Shown here: piece by piece, positions 30,225-41,739 of the stretch
How the letters are laid out: the number at the start of each line of letters is the position of its first letter
How positions within the stretch are numbered: position 1 is the stretch's first letter
Assembly (NCBI GenBank): GCA_017506865.1
Contig: JAFCMP010000048.1
Span: 186,001-250,000 of the forward strand
Source: Tribonema minus
Lineage: Eukaryota; Sar; Xanthophyceae; Tribonematales; Tribonemataceae
Reading direction: 5' to 3'
Length of the DNA: 64,000 bases
Notes under the pieces: model-generated
The model's input: the letters and a program-made list of their open reading frames with translations, nothing else
Told to the model about the DNA's origin: nothing
Database searches by the model: none
Translations under genes and position numbers: made by a program

Positions 30225-31096
30225 TTGCGGCGGGGGGCAGCGGGGGCGCTGGGGGGGGGGGGGGGTGTGGTGTTATATGATATTGTGACGTCAGAGCGGG
30301 CGGCTGCTGCGCAGCGCCACGCGGAGTTATGAAAACACACACACAGAAGGTAGATTGATCGGTGAGTGCTCGTGTCACCCGCACAGTGAGTGCGTCACTG
30401 AGACGGCAGCGCCTTGGCGCTCAGGCAGATGTCTTAATGCGACCACAAGTGATACATGCAATGTCTGTACTTGCAAGCACATGTTTGACTTTTTTTCCTG
30501 TGATGCTGGCGTTGACAGGTTGGGCCATCGCAATGCACACGGCCTCTTGACCTCGTCAAGCTTGCCTCGCACCTCAAGCCATGCTGTGCAGCGTGCTCCA
30601 TGAAGTAAGCACCATTCTGCAGTCAGGCTCAGTGCGCGGCAGCAGCTTGCTTGAGTACGACTCTTGACACCTACCGGCGATCCTCCGCTGCCGAAGTGCT
30701 TTTACTACCAAATATCTCTGTGGAGTAAGCAACCAAGGTACGCCAGGACACAGCTGGCTTAGCGCGCCAAAAGCCACCGTCACACACCCTGAAGCCACTG
30801 GTATAACACCACTGCACATTGAAAAACTGCGTTATGCCCCTTACCCTTTGTCCCCTGGGACCCCCCTTCTACATCTACATACATGCACATATAGCTATAG
30901 TTAGGCTCAACAGCCCCCCCAGGAGACAAACCTTGCCCCCCCTTCCTTCCCGGAATAAAACTGTAAAAACTGTCAGCCTTTTTTTCGCGAGCCCGCCACC
31001 AAGCTTAAGCCAGGAGCTGACGGGAAGAGGGCAGGGCAGTGCAGCGCGAAGCATCAGGCGGAGCACGAACACGCGGCCAGCTTGCACATCATCATC
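30225..31096. other. Intergenic region downstream of the DUF1279 gene
   Basis: Contains a G run at 30251-30267, a small inverted-repeat element (30847-30930) and the presumed promoter of the next gene. No coding evidence. Confidence 0.5.
30847..30930. repeat. Short inverted-repeat (MITE-like) element
   Basis: The 84-bp segment begins TTTGTCCCCTGGG and ends with the near reverse complement CCCAGGAGACAAA. A related 75-bp element with the same termini lies at 33698-33772. No transposase is present, and target-site duplications are not clear. Confidence 0.55.
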
Positions 31097-31510
31097 ATGG
31101 GTTTAAGTAAGTTGCCTACCTACAGAGTTGTCTCTCGCTGCATTTCATGAGCAGAAGCACCCCAGTACGCTCTCAGTCAACAGCGCAGGCTGGAGCACTC
31201 CCGCCGCTGCAGACATGGCCGAATCAGTGCCGAACGCAAGTGGGGCTATCATCTGTTTTGCAGCACCATTGCCCCCGCCGGTCCCACAGGCAGCTGGTGA
31301 AGCTGCCCCCTGCACGTCCTGTCGCCCTAAACTTATCGCCCTGCGCATGTCGACCTGCGCAGCAGATTTCACGCTAGCTTCGAACATGCCTCGCCCAATC
31401 ACTTTGATTCAGCACATACTGTCGTTGTGGCATGACTACCTCGCGCGAGCGGCTAACTGTAGAAGAGGCTTCCCGTCAAAAGTGTGTTCGCAGGAGTGTG
31501 CCTCTGTAAG

Positions 31511-31569
<59 letters not shown>

Positions 31570-32652
31570 CGACTGTTATTGCAGATGCAACTATATCGTG
31601 CACCTGCTGACAGTTTGCGACGTGGGATGATCTCTGCATCTATGTCGTGCAGAGGCCGCGCACATGGCACGCGTTCATGCAGCGCTGCTCGAGCAGGGAA
31701 TTGCAAAGGACGACGCACCTAGCATGGAGGAGCTGGAGAAACTGCAGCCGTCATCAGCACTGCTGCGTGGATGCTCCATGAAGGGCGTGACAGAGATCAT
31801 GCAGCTCCTTGACTGGCCAGCTTTCAGGATAGTGCATGGTGAGCATGGATGGCGCGCGATTGCACGGCAGCAGACTTTGCGCTATCGCAGGCAGTGCAGC
31901 GCTATGCTGGCCATCACAAGCATGACACCAGAACTTGAAGTTGCACAACGCCTATCATTGCTAATGTAGCTTGCAGTGTTGATCAAATGTAGCTTGCAGT
32001 GTCGATCAAATGAAGGCCTTTCACAGACAAGAGCTTCCACCGGCCTGCATGCCATCATGTCCAGATATGTGCCACGCGTTAGGTGTGTGAGCTTTGCATG
32101 ACAACAACGCAGCAGACTGCATTCCTGGTGTCCAAAGCGCGTGTGGCTAACACATATCTCGATTTTTTTTTTCCGCCTTGATCCCGGCTCTGCTCTGTTG
32201 GTTGGTCAGAGCGGCTCCAAGCGGCTGGAGAGCTCATGGCATGGTTTCTGTTGTCGCTGGCATGGACTGCTGGGTGCATCTTTGGCTTCTCCGCGAAGAG
32301 CGGATATGACGTCAATGGCGCAGTGCCTGGCGAAGGGACCTGCGCAGCAACCAGTGGAACGCCAGTGTGTGTTGGCAACACCGGCAATCATGGCGACGCG
32401 AGAAACGCAGGGCAGCTGATGCTGCTTTTGGTTCTGATCCTCGCATCGACAGCCACGGCCGCCTTCTTTGCGCTCATGGTGTACAATGTATACAAAGCGC
32501 TCGGCGCACAAGTATACGTAGGGAAGACGAGGGTATTGGCCAGCAAGGGGTGCGTGTGCAGATGGCTGCTGAATTTTCACCGATGCGGCGATCCAGAGGT
32601 TGCGCATTTCTGCTGCCCCCCCATTATGGGCTCCCGACCCGTCGCAGCATAG
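31097..32652 (+). CDS. Unrecognised two-span membrane protein, 4 exons
   Basis: Proposed exons: 31097-31106 (ATG GGT TTA A, then GTAAGT), 31155-31289, 31653-31838 and 32210-32652; phases agree and give 257 aa. The N-terminus reads MGLKAPQYALSQQRRLEHSR, basic and polar. A middle part follows with SMEELEKLQPSSALLRGCS and MQLLDWPAFRIVHERLQAAG. Then come two hydrophobic spans, MAWFLLSLAWTAGCIFGF and MLLLVLILASTATAAFFALM, separated by a ~45-residue Cys/Gly loop. The intron after 31289 would use a GC donor. The last exon may end earlier, at a GTATAC donor about 32512, with further exons downstream. No family recognised; phase agreement over three introns is the main support. An MG start could allow myristoylation. 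Confidence 0.5.
31517..31568. repeat. (CA)n microsatellite
   Basis: About 26 uninterrupted CA dinucleotides within the intron at 31290-31652. Confidence 0.98.
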
Positions 32653-34371
32653 AGTCCGAGCAACAGACCCCGTCACGACAAATCCCCACAACAACAGACG
32701 CCGCATCAACAGCGTAGCACACTCCCAGGACACCCCAACGATGCCAACACCGACAAACCCTGACCACAGCACTCCTTGCACACCATGTCCTGCGGTGGTG
32801 TGCTGCAATCTTTGGCATGTATAACGTTTGCGCCGTATATGTAGGACGTGTTGTGCACAGTGCTCAACTCGCACAAAAGCTGCCCCCTGCCGTGTTTGAG
32901 TTGCATGCAGGTCTGATAGCACTCCGCTCAGTTGCCCATCATCAGTGGCAGTGTGATTGGCGATGTGACCATGGGGTCTATCTGCACACACTCTGAGCTG
33001 GACTCCCTGCTCAGCTTGCGTTCGCACTCATTCCAGAGGTAGCTGTGCTATGTGCCACTGCTCATGACTGCGGCAAAGTATCATGCTGCTGTGACTGCAA
33101 GCGGGGGCACGCACCGGCAGCAGGCAAAGTGCGCTCTTGCGCATTCGCAATACACATGGTTGGGCAATGCACATTTTCAAGTGCTGGACTGCTGCTTGAA
33201 AGGCGCTCAGAATTGCTGTGCACTTGCACCAAGTCACACACGCATGTAATGTAATACCTCAAGCTCAGGTACATCCAGGTATTGAGCGTTGGAACGTTTG
33301 GTAAGTGGTGCTGCAGGTGTCAGGCATTGCGAGCATACATGCACACAACAGATGGCTCAATGATCCGTGGCATCATCAGGCTAGTCCTGCCTCAGCCATC
33401 ATCTTCAGCAAGTGGGCCTTCGAGTGGCATAGTGCTTGTGAATCTGCTTGTGTGCTTCTGCTCTGATTGCGCAGCATTGCTCCCACATAACATGGCAGCG
33501 CCACATACAGTGTGTGACAACACATCACACTTCTTGTAAATTGGCCCAGAGCAGAACACATCCTACTGCAGCAAGCTGAATGTGGTGCTCCTGCAACTTA
33601 CGGCCACTTCAGTGGCATCCCCCATCATTCAAACATGCCATGCAAATTTGTCAGTAGCATCCCATCATCCAAACAAGCGAAGCAAGGGGGCGCTCAGTTG
33701 TCCCCTGGGTCTCCCCCCTACATACCCCCCTATAGGGTCCAATAGGGGGAAGGGGAGGGGCCCAGGGGACAAGGCGTTCAGAACCCCTCGATGCAAAGTG
33801 CTTCCCTCTGACATATCCCAAATGTACACACACAACGAATGCTCAAAACAGCAGTCTTCCTGTCGCAGTTCAGGCACACTCAGTCATGAATGCAGCAGAG
33901 CGTCAGGGAGACAAACAGCAAAGAAGTAGCGCCAATGGCACAGTGTATCAATCAGACAAGCAATGCCTGCGCTGCGCGTTGCTACTGTACTGCTGCGTGT
34001 TCGCAGTCCCATCCCCAAGGAATCCACTTCAGAAAGGCCCTAATGCAAGCGTACTGTTCATGCATATGTGATGCGTATGTAAACCCTATGTGTTCTCCAC
34101 TCCAGTACATCCTACGGCGCCTGACTGGCAGCACCAGGTCTGACGCAGTCAGGGATTGAATATGTGTTTCGTGGGAGCAGTGTGGGCTGGCACATCTTTT
34201 GTCTTGCAAAGGCAAGTGGGGCGCTGTTCAGGCGCATGAGTGTCACCACTATGCCCCTCTGGCCTGTGCCAGGCGCGTGGCTGTGGGCAGCTTAGTTGCC
34301 TCTGTTGACAGCGCCGCCGCAGCAGCGCCTGTTCTCATACTTCTGCTGTTCCCTGCTCACGCGCGACCGCG
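32653..34371. other. Intergenic / possible downstream exons, no gene assigned
   Basis: Some AG-to-GT bounded segments (for example 34108-34138, reading YILRRLTGST) could be extra exons of the upstream gene but cannot be chained with confidence. A 75-bp inverted-repeat element is at 33698-33772. Confidence 0.4.
33698..33772. repeat. Short inverted-repeat (MITE-like) element, second copy
   Basis: Begins TTGTCCCCTGGG and ends CCCAGGGGACAA, its perfect 12-bp reverse complement. The interior is C-rich then G-rich, so the whole element can fold as a hairpin. Same termini as 30847-30930. Confidence 0.65.
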
Positions 34372-35159
34372 TCATGAGGGCGCGTGCTGCACGCTCACCT
34401 CCAACTCAGCTATATGAACATCCGCCGCCGCCGCCGCCACTGCTGCCGCTACCGCCTCAACTTGCTCTCCCTCCTCCTCCCCTTGCCCCGGCGGAGCCTC
34501 TACCCCCTCCTCGACCCAGGTGCTCGCCCCCCCTCCCAGCACGTCAACGCCGTACGGCTGCAACACCAGCGCCCGCTCCAGCGCCGCGTCCGCAGCGTCG
34601 TCGGCGGCGGCGTCGTCCGCCTCCGCCACCTGCGGCGGTGCGTCGTCAGCGGCTATCGCGTCCGCCACCTTGCGCGGCGGCGCGCCGGCTAGCTGCGGAG
34701 GCTGCTGCACCTGCTCGCTGCGCATGTCCGAGGGCGAGCCGGGCATCTGAGCACTGTCGTTTGGTGCTGGCGGGGGTGCGTCGAGCGCTGCGCTCTGCTC
34801 CGATGCGCCATCATCATCGGCAGCTGGAGCAGGGTCCTCCGCTGCCTCTGCTGCTGCTGCTGCCTCGCTCGCCGGCGCGGCGCCTCCCCATGCGCGTGGC
34901 ACCCTCCCCAGCAGCGCGTGCCACCAAGGCATGTGCTCCACTGGCGCAGCGGATGCGCCGTCAGCGGTTTCGTTCGCAGCGCCCTGCGCAGCAGCCATCG
35001 CGTCACCCCCCTCAAGTTGATCACCCAAATCGGACGCTTCCTCAACAGCAGCTGGTGTTGCTGCATCTACGATCGCTGCGGCCGTGGCGTCAGAGCCGGC
35101 ATCTTGCTGCACCGCCTCCGCACGACCGGGCCCGCTTTGCTGCGTGTCACTGTCGCTGC

Positions 35160-35192
<33 letters not shown>

Positions 35193-38100
35193 CATCGCCA
35201 CTGCTCTGCTTCCCAGCCCCCCAGAGCCCTCCCATGAGCCGCGCAGCGAGCGACGGCGCCCTAGCACTGCCCTCCACAGTGCCGCTGTTTGCTGCTGCTG
35301 CTGCTACTGCTGCTGCACTATCGTCCGCCGCTGCACCGTCTGCAGGCGCGACCGTCTGCTGCTGCTGCTGAGCTCTTGAAGGCGTTACTGCAGCATCAGC
35401 AGCACCACCTTCGTCGCGCGGCAGTTCTGCGAGTGACATGCCTTCGCCACCTGCGCTGCGCAAAGCAGGGACGGAGCTTGCCAAGCTGACATTCTCCTGA
35501 GCATCGCTGCTTGACCTCCCCCACAGCCCCCATGGAAAGCCGCTGCTCCGGGCTCTGCTGGCACGCGCATCCGCAGCGGTGATCAACGCGGTGCTGCTGC
35601 CGCCGCCGCTGCCGCTGCCGCCGCCGCCGCCGCTGCCGCCGCCGCTGCCGCCGCCGCCGCTGCTGCCGCCGCCGCTGCCGCCGCCGCTGCCGCCGCCCCC
35701 GCTGCTGCCGCCGCCGTCACTGCCGCCGCTGCCGCCGCTGCCGCTGCTGCTGCCGCCGTCGCTGCCGCCGCTGCCCCCATTGTCACCGCCGCCGTCGTCC
35801 GCAGCATCGCCCGCGTCAGCGACACCTACGCTTGCATTGCGGCCCGGCAGTCTCACGCGCGCAAGCAGCACTGCGCCCCATGACTGGTGATGCTGCTCCG
35901 CCTCCGCTGTCGCTGCCTCAGCGGCACCGGCATCGCCCTCCCCCGCTGCCTGCTGCTCGCTGCCAGCTGCAGGCGCCGTGTCGTTGCTGGGCTTGCGCTG
36001 CAGCCAGCGCGTCACCGGCGCAAACAGACCCCCCTCGGGCGGCTTGTCCCCCCCCTCACTCCCTTCGCGCTGCTCGTCCCCTCCCTCACCGCCGCTTGCA
36101 AAGCTGGTGGCGGCGTCGCTGCTGCCGTCGAGCGCTGCAACATCAGTTTCATTGTTGCCGCCGCCCTTTTCCCCCGACCCCCGCCCTAGCGCCGACATCG
36201 TCCATCCCTGCAGCTTCCCGAAGAAGCCGTCACCGCCGCTGCCGCTGCCATCGCTGCTGCCATCAACAGTGCTGTTGTTGGCCGCAGCGTCAGCGACTTG
36301 CGCAACAGCCGCCGCCGTGCTGTTGTCAGGCGCTGGCTCTGCGGGCCCCCCTTTCAACCGCCGCAGGAATGACGGCGGGCGCCGCCCCTCCTGCCCCCCG
36401 CCCGCTGCGACCGCCGTCGCCCCCACCGCCTCCTTGGCCTGATCCCCTTTCGGAGAACCCTTCTGCTCCCCGCCACCGTCCGGCGCAGCTACGACAACTG
36501 CGGGTGCGCCTTTGCCCTCCCCCTTTCCACCATCCCCTGCGCCCTCCTGCGCCGCCCCCTCCCCCTCCCCCTGCCCCTCGCCCACAACCTCAACCCTGAT
36601 GCGCGGCGGCGGCGCCATGCGCTGCTCGCGCTGGTACAGGAACTGCTCGCGGCGCCGCGCGCGCAGCTCCTCGAGCGGCGGCAGCGGCAGCGGCGCGACG
36701 TAGCGCTGCCCCTGCGTCGCGGCGCTCACGGCCGCGAGCGCCGCGGCCTCCGGCGGCGGGCGCGCCCTGTGCTTGCCGCTGAAGAAGCCATGCGCGCCGG
36801 TGCGCGCCGCCGCTGCCTTGCGCGCGCGCCGCAGCCCCAGCGTCTCGTCCCAGAAGGAGTGGAGGCCGGTCGCGGCGGCGGCGCGCTTGCGCGCGGCGCG
36901 CACCCAGCTCGTCGCGTAGGCCTGGCCGGGGAGGGGGGAGGGGGACTCGCGCGCGCGGTCCAGGAGGTTGCGCGCCTCGATCTCGAGCGCGATCTGGGGG
37001 TGGGGGGGTGGGGGCGGGGGGGGGCATGGGGGGGGGAAGTGTGAGGGTGCGGTTGGCTGGGCGCTTGCGGCCTTGCTTGAATGTGAAGGGGTGGCAAGCA
37101 GAGGTAGATGATTCGCTGGGCAGGCCAATCAGAATGATTCAACATGGTACATAAGCCGCGTGGTTGCCAAGACGGCACGTGTTGCGCGGTATGATTGAGC
37201 GCTGCGTGGTTGCAGAAGAGCACCCCTATTGCTGCATGTGACCTGGCGCACAATGTGGCAGGTTATTGTCACAATGACGCGTCGCGATATTCGCACACAC
37301 ATCCCACGCAATCCACATGTGTACGATTTGTGCCAGGAGGCGAGCGAGCTTTGCTGCCTGCACAAGTTCACACAATTCATGTACGCCTGCAACATACATG
37401 TCCTGAAACAACCTATCCTACCTCACCCAGTGATCGATATATACATCATGCCCGACAACAACAACATGACATGAGAACCAGGTTTACTCAGCGCTTGCTG
37501 CCACATGCAGGCACTCACTCTCCATGTAAACAGCACAAGAAACACCATGCCCCACAGCGTAGCCCATGCTGCACAGCACTCGCTCACTCACTCACTTACT
37601 CAGTTACTCACTTTATAGGTGGGCCCCTCCAGCGAGTGATCCATAAACGGCGAGCGCGTCATCCCCTCCATGAAGACGAACGTGGTGTTGTGCTTCGCGT
37701 ACACCACTTCTTGATACGTCTCATTGGCGGCGCCCTTCATGAGACTGGCAGCGCGTCTGTCCAGTATGACCAGAGGATCATTCCGCGCGTAGTAGTTCAC
37801 TGCAGCGCAGCAAGGCAGCAATAGAGCCAGAGGTGCAAATTATTAGTGATGAAGAGCCTTGATCACACTGTTGACGTTGATGACATGCCTATGCGGCTCG
37901 CTGGTCAAATGGCGTGTTGTACGAGTGATGTAACACTAGCATCCGACTTTTAATGCCGGTTATTTATAGCAGACATCATTGAGTACCCCTGCACAAGCTG
38001 GTTCAGTGCATTTGCGTGATCAACCCCAGCGCACAATCGCTACTGAGCACTGCATTGGCGACTCAACAACGTGAGCAGCCTAGTATCTTAAGTGCTTGTC

Positions 38101-39548
38101 AGCCATGTTTTGTATTATAGAACTAGTGAACAGTAACAAGGCAAAATACCGCAGGCACAGCACACGGGTCTCCGCTGTAGACTGTGGTGCGGCTGACGCA
38201 GGTAAAGCCACAACTTCACAACGAAAGCGTTGGCAACAAACTGCAACGTACATTACGTTCATCTGAGCTGCATAGCACATGTCTGAAGCGCTGCCTGACA
38301 ACATGACACAGCTCCATCACTCTAGTGCGCACTACATTGCTCAATGAACTGCCAGACAGTAAAATTCTGCAAGCATGCGAGAGCCCCGACGCACACATGG
38401 CCACCGACTGACCTGTGCGCCCCGAGAAGTACTTTCGCGTGATGGAGCGCGCGCCGCCGAACGTCACCACGTCGATGCGCGCCCTCTCCGCGGCGCGCAG
38501 GTGGTACTTTGCGGCCAGGTACGTCATGAGCGCGCCGCCGCTGTGCGCGAGGTGCAGCACGCGGCCGCGCGGGCCCGAGAGCTCCAGCGCCTCGCGCAGG
38601 TGCAGCGCGAGCGCGCGCGCCACCGAGTGCGTGTCGGACCTGCGCACGAGGTCGAAGCCCGCGCCCGCGAGGTCCGCGACCCACCAGCCAGTGGAGGGGT
38701 TGTAGAAGGCGCGCACCTGGGGGGGGGGGGGCGGCGGCGGCAGCGGGGGGGGGGGGGGGGGGGGGGTGAGGGGTGAGCGGAGTGCGGAGGGAGAGGGGAG
38801 GTGGTGATGGAGGCGCAAGGGGAGGGTCCGCGTGAGGGAGTGCTGGTGCATCAGTGCAGCGTGTTGGGGTTGGTGACGAGGCATCCACTTAGCTCATGAC
38901 CATGCCCGCACAAAGGCTGTGATGAATTGGTAGTCTCCTGTTGTCAACAAAGCTGCAGCACTTGAGAGGTTGCAGCAGTGAAGAACTTTCTGCAAACGTT
39001 ATTCTTGGCAGCGTTGCTGGTCGCCAATGTTACATACATAGCGTACAGGCGCTTGACACGCACTTCTGTCCTGCGTAACTTCAAGTCATATCCGAATGAT
39101 GCCTGACAAGATCACTCGCTACTGCAAAGGCTGCCGCCGCATAAACAAAATGATGCTGACACTGCCGATAATGATGTTAGCAAATCTCATGTACCAGCAT
39201 GGTTGATGACAACAGTGTTCTGGCCAGAACACGTGTACAGTGTGTTGTGGCTAGTCGTACCTCTTGTTTGAAGATATCGTCCAGCTGCTCCGTAATGCGC
39301 TGCCAATCCTCCTCGCTGTGAAAGATTCCATTCACGAAGGTGATGATTTGCCTCGATGGCACGGGTGGAGGTACTGGAGTGGTGCCAGGCAACAGAGTCG
39401 TGATGTTGGCGTTGATATAGGAGGCGATAGTTGTGGTGTTGACTGTCGGCCATTGCCACTCCAGCGTGCTCCAGCCGTAACCAAGAACCCCGGAGCTGCA
39501 ACTGATCACGCAGCAAAGCAGAAGCCATACTGCGCCAGCTAAGACCAT
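34372..39548 (-). CDS. Secreted/membrane alpha/beta-hydrolase with long low-complexity C-terminus, 4 exons
   Basis: Probable lipase-like serine hydrolase, about 1133 aa. Exons: 39548-39261, 38716-38413, 37799-37612, 36993-34372; GT-AG and in phase. Signal peptide MVLAGAVWLLLCCVISCSS. The fold's elements follow in order: IITFVNGIFHSEEDW (oxyanion-side strand, residues 68-82), FYNPSTGWW, the nucleophile elbow LHLAHSGGALMTYLA with Ser155, DVVTFGGARSI, YYARNDPLVI with Asp205 as the likely acid, and FMDHSLEGPTY with His252. Exon 4 begins with an amphipathic Arg/Ala-rich part (IALEIEARNLLDRARE). It then becomes some 700 residues rich in Ala, Gly, Ser, Asp and Glu, including a long Gly/Ser run. A GAG/GTGAGC donor sits 35 nt before the assigned stop, so the true C-terminus may lie in another exon. 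Exact family is not recognised. Confidence 0.75.
35583..35780. repeat. Compound GGC/AGC trinucleotide repeat in hydrolase exon 4
   Basis: Mixed GGC, GGT and AGC codons on the minus strand encode an almost uninterrupted Gly/Ser tract. It creates long spurious open frames on the opposite strand. Confidence 0.9.
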
Positions 39549-39930
39549 GCTCGGATCTGGTCAAAATCCAATCATGATCTTATTGTTCTGAATCAGTTGA
39601 GTACACGAACTTCCTGCGGAGGCAGCACCGCGCCAGCTGCGCGTGAGGCTCACATCGCTTGTCACAGCACCTGGCTCTGGTGGGTCTGCAGGGCACAGGA
39701 CGAGAGATGTGGAATGCAAAAACCGATATGCAACCGGTATCACTCAAAGGCCGATTTTGAAAACTTCAACTGGCAAAAAGGTTTATTCCACGCGCCGCCG
39801 ACGACGGGGACGTTCCTGCAGAGAACAGCTTGCTTCCTGCAGCAGCGGCATTGTAGGCCACTGGGGCGATGTTGCAAGCAGATGATGCTGGCACTTCGGA
39901 TGAGCGGCACCTGCAGGCTTCGGGGGGGCG
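39549..39930. other. Hydrolase promoter region and intergenic DNA
   Basis: Must contain the hydrolase promoter. Otherwise it holds the dispersed repeat at 39715-39780 and the first copy of a 62-bp tandem repeat. Confidence 0.4.
39715..39780. repeat. Dispersed repeat, copy 1
   Basis: TGCAAAAACCGATATGCAAC begins a stretch that matches 46610-46685 over about 65 bp; both end in CAACTGGCAAAA. Confidence 0.7.
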
Positions 39931-39992
39931 ATGGTGCAAGCAGATGATGCAGGCACTTCTGATGAGCCAGACGGCAGAGAGCGTGCCAGATT
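39869..39992 (+). repeat. 62-bp tandem repeat
   Basis: Copies start at 39869 and 39931, sharing TGCAAGCAGATGATG and GGCACTT.GGATGAGC-like words. The period is not a multiple of three. Confidence 0.75.
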
Positions 39993-40236
39993 GTTGGGTG
40001 TGGGATTTCGCCAATGGTGCCGATACCTGCATGCCTGCCAAGAGGCGCGCTTGGGGGAGGCGCATGAACTTCTTGGGCTCCGTAACGATACACTGCTGAA
40101 GCTCGGAGCAGGAGAGTGCAGGGAGGAAATTCAGTGGCGTGCGCAGCTGCGGGCGGCGTTGGAGCACTACACGCCCTGGACCGAAGACGACGAATGGTTC
40201 AAGATCAATCATGAGTGTCCACTGTGTCCATTTTGA
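39931..40236 (+). CDS. Hypothetical small ORF (101 aa)
   Basis: An ATG frame beginning in the second copy of the 62-bp repeat reads MVQADDAGTSDEPDGRERAR and continues with acidic and basic helical-looking sequence, ending HECPLCPF. The second half (WTEDDEWFKINHECPLC) looks protein-like, with a CxxC pair. No homologue recognised and no splice support, so it may be part of a larger gene or chance. Confidence 0.25.
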   Translation: MVQADDAGTSDEPDGRERARLLGVGFRQWCRYLHACQEARLGEAHELLGLRNDTLLKLGAGECREEIQWRAQLRAALEHYTPWTEDDEWFKINHECPLCPF

Positions 40237-41214
40237 TCTCCACCATGTTGATCGGATCGGAGCCTGCTGTCAGCGTGCCAGCTGCTTTGACCATTTTTTT
40301 AGGCTCGCAGCCCTGAAACCAGTGGCGCCCTTAGTAATACTATGCTTTGTTACTCGCTTCTCGCTTAGTCTGTGACCATTGTGTCATTCTAACGAAATGC
40401 AGTTCATAAAGTGTTTACATGTTTTGTCCGTCAGCCGGAAAGGAGAGCAAGTAGTTGCGATTATTGCCAAGCATCACGCTGTGCGCATCACGGGTCTTGA
40501 CCTTTGTGCACTCGACTATCCGTTCGTCCATCCATACTTATGCATTCATAGTTTTGTCACGCTTCAGCCCAACGCATGCTTCCGCTGGCGGTTGCTCTAC
40601 TTCTTGCACAGCACGCGGTGCTTTGCCGCAAGCGTCCTCGAAGTCTTCTGCTTATCTTTTTGGGCTGCCACTCTGTACATAATACAGTAGTCTTGCGTTG
40701 TTATGCATGTGGATGGTGTGCCATTTTGGCATTTGACGTCAGATGCGCCAGCGACCAATGTCCAGCTATTCACAGGCTGTGTCAGACCGCTATCCACAGT
40801 CAAAGACATTGCGTAGCACTCCTTAGCGTTTGACGGTGCCTCAGCAGGTCACTTGGGCCCTGCTGCTTGGTCGCTACTGTCTGGCACTGTGCAACATCGC
40901 GCAGCCCACGTGCTCTCCTTTGCAGCCAGTGGCGACGCTGTCTTTTCACAGCAAGCACGATCTGCAACCTTCGCATATAAATGAGCCACATGTGTGTGAG
41001 GAGGTGGGTTAAACAGCCTTTGGAGATTCTGCAGCTTCGGGTGTTGTGTTATTTTCTTCCCTCATGAGGATCGCACCAGCACGATACCGCGAGACTACCT
41101 CAACATGCCCCCGGCTCGCCCTCATGTCATGCACTTTTAGAACTTACAGATCATTGTGTGCTGTCAAGGCTGTTCCCTTGCGGCCAATTCTGCTACATCC
41201 AGCACAGCCTTTGC
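40237..41214. other. Unassigned region upstream of the 41.2 kb ORF
   Basis: A plus-strand open stretch at 40397-40690 reads MQFIKCLHVLSVSRKGEQVV but cannot be linked to neighbouring exons. No other coding signal was seen. Confidence 0.3.
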
Positions 41215-41739
41215 ATGGCCATAGCAATGCGAACCATTGGGCTGGTGCCGCTCCATGCCGCTGTTGCCGTTGCTGCCGCTGCTCCCTTCCCAGGCTTTTC
41301 CAAATACAGATACATGCTATGGTTCCACAACCTGGTCCCAGGAATGCACAACTACAAAGTCCAGAATCCCTTTGGCGTCGATATGAGCGCTCTTCACAAG
41401 GATGTGTATGACTTCTTCCTGCCGCTTATGGCCTTCCATGGCATCGAAACGTGGCAACAGGCTGCGGTGCTGACAGTGGAGCCGCAGTGCTTTGAGGGAG
41501 AGCCTCCAGAGTTGGCTGTCCGCTTTATTGCCACGCTGCGGCCCCTGCATCCTGAAGGTGGGGTTGTGTTAAAACTTGAAGACAGGGACACTTCCAACTT
41601 TACCACAAAAGGTTGCGCACTTTCTGGTCAGACTTTCTCACAGATAGCCAGTTGCCTCACACCTACCTCACAGTTGCAGTTGAGCACACCTGCTCCTGAC
41701 TGTAGCAACAGCCTTGTTTTGAAAGGTTCCTATCTCTGA
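41215..41739 (+). CDS. Unrecognised putative secreted protein (first exon or whole gene)
   Basis: 174 codons from ATG to stop. The start MAIAMRTIGLVPLHAAVAVA plus AAAAPFPG looks like a signal peptide or anchor. The following sequence (KYRYMLWFHNLVPGMHNYKV, DVYDFFLPLMAFHGIETWQ, LTVEPQCFEGEPPELAVRF) has the composition of a folded domain. A possible donor at GAAG/GTGGGG near 41561 would end the exon earlier. No domain assigned. Confidence 0.4.
   Translation: MAIAMRTIGLVPLHAAVAVAAAAPFPGFSKYRYMLWFHNLVPGMHNYKVQNPFGVDMSALHKDVYDFFLPLMAFHGIETWQQAAVLTVEPQCFEGEPPELAVRFIATLRPLHPEGGVVLKLEDRDTSNFTTKGCALSGQTFSQIASCLTPTSQLQLSTPAPDCSNSLVLKGSYL

Noticed and set aside
31436-31718. Open frames through the CA microsatellite (Cys/Val or Thr/His repeats)
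   Set aside because: Purely a product of the dinucleotide repeat inside an intron.
34296-36599. Long Pro/Leu-rich plus-strand frames
   Set aside because: They mirror the Gly/Ser/Ala low-complexity exon of the minus-strand hydrolase and show no domain or start context.
40397-40690. LHVLSVSRKGEQ stretch resembling the start of RAD9-type clamp proteins
   Set aside because: Only about ten residues look similar; the rest does not follow, and adjacent exons could not be found.
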